Below, piece by piece: positions 60,712-64,000 of a stretch of DNA of 64,000 nt. A model generated the notes under the pieces. That model worked only from the letters and a program-made list of their open reading frames with translations, did not search any database and had not been told where the DNA came from. The number at the start of each line of letters is the position of its first letter. The stretch's first letter is position 1. Origin of the DNA: Sphingomonas taxi (GTDB lineage: Bacteria; Pseudomonadota; Alphaproteobacteria; Sphingomonadales; Sphingomonadaceae); the NCBI GenBank assembly GCA_003240625.1, contig QFMX01000001.1:186001-250000 (forward strand), given 5' to 3'. The position numbers and the translations under genes were made by a program.

Positions 60712-61886
60712 ATCGCTCTCCCTGAAGATTGTGTCGGCTTCTGCATGCCGATCGGTCGCGGCCTGACGCCCGCATTGGTCATCACCACCGGCTCGATCCG
60801 ACCATCGGCGGCAAAGACCATCCTGTCGATCGCGATCTGTCGGTGTTCGCCGCGATCGGTGTCGAGCGGGCGGCGGTGATAGGCAATGTACCAGTCGTCG
60901 GTGCCAGGCACGTTGACGACCGAATGATGCCCGGCGCCGCGCGCGATGCGGAGGTCCTGCGACAGGATCTTGCCGCGCGGCGTGAACGGCCCGGTCGGTC
61001 CCGGTCCGGTCGCGTAGGCGACGCTATAGTCCGGGCCGGTCCAGCCGCCCTCCGACCACATCAGATAATAGACGCCCTTGCGCTCGATCATGAACGAGCC
61101 CTCGACATAGCCGGGCGGCGTCACTTCCTTGTATTTCGAACCGTCCGCGAACGGCAGGATGCGTTTCAGGTCCGCGCTGAGGCGGACGACGTTGCAATGC
61201 TTCCAGCCGCCGTAGAACAGATAGACCTGGCCGTCCCGGTCTCGAAACGCGAACGGGTCGATCGGTTGCGCACCGTTGTGGAAGGCGCCGACCAGCGGCT
61301 TGCCGATCGCATCCTTGAACGGACCGCCGGGCCGATCGCTGACCGCGAGGCCGATCCCGCCAAGCTCCGCATCGCTCTGGATGTCGTTGGCGCTGAAGAA
61401 CATATAATAGCGGCCATTCGCCTGGATCACCGACGGCGCCCAGATCGCATACGCCGCCCAGGCCGCGTTCCGCACGTCGAACACGTGGTCGTGCTTGGTC
61501 CAGTGCACCAGATCGGGTGACGAGAACGCATTGAAGAAGGTCTGCATCCCGTAGGACGGGCGCACCGTCTTGCGCTGCCGGGCGAGCTTTTGCGCGGCCG
61601 AGAAGCGGCTGGTGACGTCGGGCTTGCCGTAGTGATCCGAATAGGTCGGATAGATCCAGTAGCGGCCGGCGAACACGCGGATTTCGGGATCGGCATACCA
61701 GCCGGGAACGATCGGGTTCGACGCGCTGGCCAGACCGCACATCAGCAGCGCGGACGCGGTCAGCGCGATCCGAACCCCACGCCGCCCGCGCGTTTCACCC
61801 ACGCCCTTCGACGTGGCGCCGCGAGAAAAGGGAGGGTAGCGCCGCGAAGGCGCCACCCGAGAGAAAAGCCGGTTGTGCCAAGTCAT
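60708..61886 (-). CDS. GH43 family glycosidase, secreted
   Basis: The protein has up to 392 aa. GH43 five-bladed propeller marks: VPGWYADPEIRVF (catalytic base Asp66), WAPSVIQANGRYYMFFSA, IDPFAFRDRDGQVYLFYGG (pKa-tuning Asp) and PGYVEGSFMIERKGVYYLMWS (general acid Glu). Family activities are beta-xylosidase, arabinofuranosidase or galactosidase. ATG 61886 overlaps the receptor stop by one base (TGATG), but the first ~28 residues (RVAPSRRYPPFSRGATSKG) look like read-through of an intergenic repeat. GTG 61802, right before a good signal peptide, is a credible alternative. A GH43 in an otherwise mannan-type operon is unexpected. Confidence 0.88.
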   Translation of the reverse strand: MTWHNRLFSRVAPSRRYPPFSRGATSKGVGETRGRRGVRIALTASALLMCGLASASNPIVPGWYADPEIRVFAGRYWIYPTYSDHYGKPDVTSRFSAAQKLARQRKTVRPSYGMQTFFNAFSSPDLVHWTKHDHVFDVRNAAWAAYAIWAPSVIQANGRYYMFFSANDIQSDAELGGIGLAVSDRPGGPFKDAIGKPLVGAFHNGAQPIDPFAFRDRDGQVYLFYGGWKHCNVVRLSADLKRILPFADGSKYKEVTPPGYVEGSFMIERKGVYYLMWSEGGWTGPDYSVAYATGPGPTGPFTPRGKILSQDLRIARGAGHHSVVNVPGTDDWYIAYHRRPLDTDRGEHRQIAIDRMVFAADGRIEPVVMTNAGVRPRPIGMQKPTQSSGRAM

Positions 61887-64000
61887 CAGAAGTTGAACGA
61901 GACGCCCACATAGGCCCGGCGACCGAAGTAATTCCGGTAGGTGAAGCGGTCCTTCGTATCGTTGCCGAGATGGCGACTTTCCTCGGCCTTGGTGAGGTTG
62001 ATCACCGAAGCGGTGAGGTTCAGCCGGTCGGTCAGCGCATACGCCGCGTTGAGATCGACCTGCGCATAGGGATCGGTGTATTCGTTCAGGCCCGACTGCA
62101 ACCCGCCGACGACTTCACCGCGCCGGTTGTACGATGCACGCAGCAACACCTTGCCATGTTCGTAGAAGACCGAGGCGTTGACCTGGGTCTTGGCGCTGCC
62201 GACCAGCGCGGACGAGCCGACCTTCTGGCCGTCGAGCGTGACGTCCGCCACCGACGTGTCGTTATAGGTGAAGTTGACCTGCGCGCCGAGACCGAAGGGC
62301 AGCGTGTGCTGCGCGTACAGCTCGACGCCCTGCGACCGCGCGTTCGAACCGTTCGCAACGGTCGAGTAAGGCTGGATCAGCTGTTGCGTTCCATTGACGT
62401 CGCGGGTGACGTTCAACACCAGCGGGACGACGAAATCGGAGACGTCCTTGCGGAAGAAGGTCGCGCCAAGCACCGAACCGCGACGGAAATACCATTCGAT
62501 GCCGAGATCATATTGCCACGCCGAGAACGGGTTGAGATCCGAATTGCCGCCGCTGCCCGACCAGCCGGCGAACTCGCCGAACTGGCCGCGATCGAACGCA
62601 TAGGCATCCGAGCGGAAGGTAAGCGAGCGCTGTGAGCCGAGATCCGCGAAGGACGGCCGGGCGATGACCTTGGCGACCGCACCGCGGACGAGGAGGTCGG
62701 GCGTGACCTCGTACGACACGTTGAAGCTCGGTAGCCAGTCCGTGTAGGTCTTCGACTGGTCGGCGCGCGTGTTGACGATCGTCTCGCGCACGCTGAGCGG
62801 CAGGACCTGGCAATTGCCGTCGGGCCCGAGCGGACGGTTGGGATCGGTCGGGCCGCCGGGTCCGTCGACGCAGTAATCGTTGAGATATTGCAGGCGATCG
62901 GAGGTATTGCCCGACTGTTTCGTGTTGGCCACGCGGAGACCCACGTTCCCGCGAAGACCGCCCGTTCCGAAGTTCAGCTGGGCGTAACCGGCGAAGACCC
63001 GCTCCCCCAGCGAATAGACGAAATCGGGCTCGTACACGCGCACGGCCTGGCCGTAGGTCGAGTTCAGATAGTTCAGATATTCGTCGAAATTGATGCCCGG
63101 CACGACGTTGGCGTTGAAGCCGCCGTTGATGTTGCCGATCTGGTTCGCGTAGAAGAATTCGGGACGCGCAACGGCGCCGGCTGCGGTATCCTGATAGCGG
63201 AGCAACGTCGCCGGATCGGCATACCAGTCGTTGCGACCGGTTTCGCGGCCGATCTTCAGGTCACGCCATTTGCCGCCGATCTGCACCGACTTCAGGAACC
63301 CGTCGAAGCGCCGCGTCAGGTCGAGCTGCGCATAACGCTGGCCGAGGTCGCTGTTGACGAAGCTAGAGTTCGTCGAGCCGACGTCGATCTGCGCGATGCC
63401 GTTGCGGATGTTGTTCTGGATTTCGGGCGAGAACTCGAAATTGGCGATCCCGTCCGAGATGTCCCAGTTGCTGACCAGATTGCCGTTCTGCTCCTGCCCG
63501 GGGGTGGTCAGGCGCGGCTTGGCGGCGGCGCTGAAACGCACCGACGGGCCACCGCTCGACTTGGTCTTACCGAGTTTCAGGACAGCATCGAAACGATCCT
63601 GGCTGTATTTGACTTCGGTCTCGAACGTGTTCGAAACCTGTTTCTCGCGGCTGTACGTGCCGGCGATCTGCGGCGTTTCCATCGTGCACGGGGTCGCGCG
63701 GGCGAGACAGCCCGTCCCCGGCGCCGGCACCGCGAAGTTCGCCGACTGGAAGATCGTGCCGCTCTTGTCGAGCGTCGCGCCAGTAAAGAAATCGTTATAG
63801 CCCCATTCGGGGATTTTCAGCACGTTCGACGTGTAGTCGCTGGAATAGCCGAACCGGAAATAGTTGGTCGTGACGGTGACGTTGTCGAACGGGCGGAACT
63901 GCGCGGTGGCCTGCACGCCGTACCGCTCGCGCTCCTGGTCGAAGACTTCGGCATTGACCGACTGCGGCGCCCAATAGCCCGAATAATGCGTGCCATCGCG
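61886..64000 (-). CDS. TonB-dependent receptor, N-terminus beyond the window
   Basis: The frame is open to the right edge of the window (64000), so the start, signal peptide and plug domain are missing; 705 codons are seen. The barrel shows long strand pairs (DNVTVTTNYFRFGYSSDY, NGGFNANVVPGINFDEYLNYLNS, GYAQLNFGTGGLRGNVGLRV, GLGAQVNFTYNDTSVADV) and ends in the outer-membrane signature RAYVGVSFNF with terminal Phe. It leads the operon with GH43, GH92, GH125 and GH92, so it is the likely importer of mannan or N-glycan oligosaccharides. The stop overlaps the GH43 start. Confidence 0.92.
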   Translation of the reverse strand, partial: RDGTHYSGYWAPQSVNAEVFDQERERYGVQATAQFRPFDNVTVTTNYFRFGYSSDYTSNVLKIPEWGYNDFFTGATLDKSGTIFQSANFAVPAPGTGCLARATPCTMETPQIAGTYSREKQVSNTFETEVKYSQDRFDAVLKLGKTKSSGGPSVRFSAAAKPRLTTPGQEQNGNLVSNWDISDGIANFEFSPEIQNNIRNGIAQIDVGSTNSSFVNSDLGQRYAQLDLTRRFDGFLKSVQIGGKWRDLKIGRETGRNDWYADPATLLRYQDTAAGAVARPEFFYANQIGNINGGFNANVVPGINFDEYLNYLNSTYGQAVRVYEPDFVYSLGERVFAGYAQLNFGTGGLRGNVGLRVANTKQSGNTSDRLQYLNDYCVDGPGGPTDPNRPLGPDGNCQVLPLSVRETIVNTRADQSKTYTDWLPSFNVSYEVTPDLLVRGAVAKVIARPSFADLGSQRSLTFRSDAYAFDRGQFGEFAGWSGSGGNSDLNPFSAWQYDLGIEWYFRRGSVLGATFFRKDVSDFVVPLVLNVTRDVNGTQQLIQPYSTVANGSNARSQGVELYAQHTLPFGLGAQVNFTYNDTSVADVTLDGQKVGSSALVGSAKTQVNASVFYEHGKVLLRASYNRRGEVVGGLQSGLNEYTDPYAQVDLNAAYALTDRLNLTASVINLTKAEESRHLGNDTKDRFTYRNYFGRRAYVGVSFNF

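Noticed and set aside
58402..60879. 825-codon plus-strand frame opposite GH92
   Set aside because: Antisense shadow; the tandem repeat in it reads as an artificial IGRCA repeat, while the minus strand gives a coherent GH92 protein.

Overview
The window looks like chromosomal DNA of a sphingomonad (order Sphingomonadales, probably Sphingomonas or a close relative). The reasons are very high GC, TonB-dependent receptors as the outer-membrane glycan importers, tryptophan-halogenase-like genes beside such receptors, HWE-type histidine kinases, a LOV kinase and a bacteriophytochrome, and GC-rich intergenic palindromes of a type I associate with sphingomonads. The species cannot be named from the sequence. 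No rRNA, tRNA, CRISPR array, insertion sequence or phage gene was seen.

Layout. (1) 1-17006 is a plant-glycan locus that fits xyloglucan. GH31 (cut by the window edge), an SGNH esterase and GH29 lie on the plus strand. They meet, tail to tail, a minus-strand operon of TonB receptor, tryptophan halogenase, a second halogenase broken by an in-frame TAA, and GH74. A divergent GH39 xylosidase and a divergent DUF1080/ThuA pair follow. Three intergenic sites share the pattern TG[T/A]TA-N4-TACCA (12891, 13213, 16054) and suggest one LacI-type regulon. (2) 17074-24583 is a FecI-FecR-TonB-transducer system coupled to a histidine acid phosphatase (phytase-like) and a chemoreceptor. (3) 24682-34463 is an energy, stress and signalling region: NDH-2; a KaiC-like ATPase with an HWE kinase and a lone receiver; small stress proteins; a DUF892 ferritin-like protein behind an EcfG-like promoter; a glutamine amidotransferase; and a blue-light LOV-HWE kinase with a small protein and a receiver. 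(4) 34725-41543 holds a GH84 hexosaminidase, a repeat-rich gap with a ~400 bp tandem duplication carrying a copy of the rsgA 3' end, rsgA, and a bacteriophytochrome HWE kinase.

(5) 41847-51768 is a nine-gene operon for oxidative (3-keto) glycoside breakdown. It encodes a GMC dehydrogenase, its Tat-exported partner subunit, a cytochrome c, DUF1080, three TIM-barrel isomerase-like proteins, a Gfo/Idh/MocA enzyme and an MFS permease. A divergent LacI repressor shares the promoter region, which carries a 16-bp palindrome, and a hairpin ends the operon. (6) 51929-64000 is an alpha-mannan or high-mannose N-glycan locus: one GH92 on the plus strand, then a minus-strand operon of TonB receptor (cut by the window edge), GH43, GH92, GH125 and GH92.

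Working model: TonB receptors import oligosaccharides, and periplasmic glycosidases (most carry Sec or Tat signals) trim them. The GMC/cytochrome c system may oxidise residual glycosides for non-hydrolytic cleavage. LacI-type repressors and a FecIR relay give substrate control, while photoreceptor and HWE kinases link to stress responses. Domain assignments rest on motifs read by eye. Substrates and regulon membership are inference.
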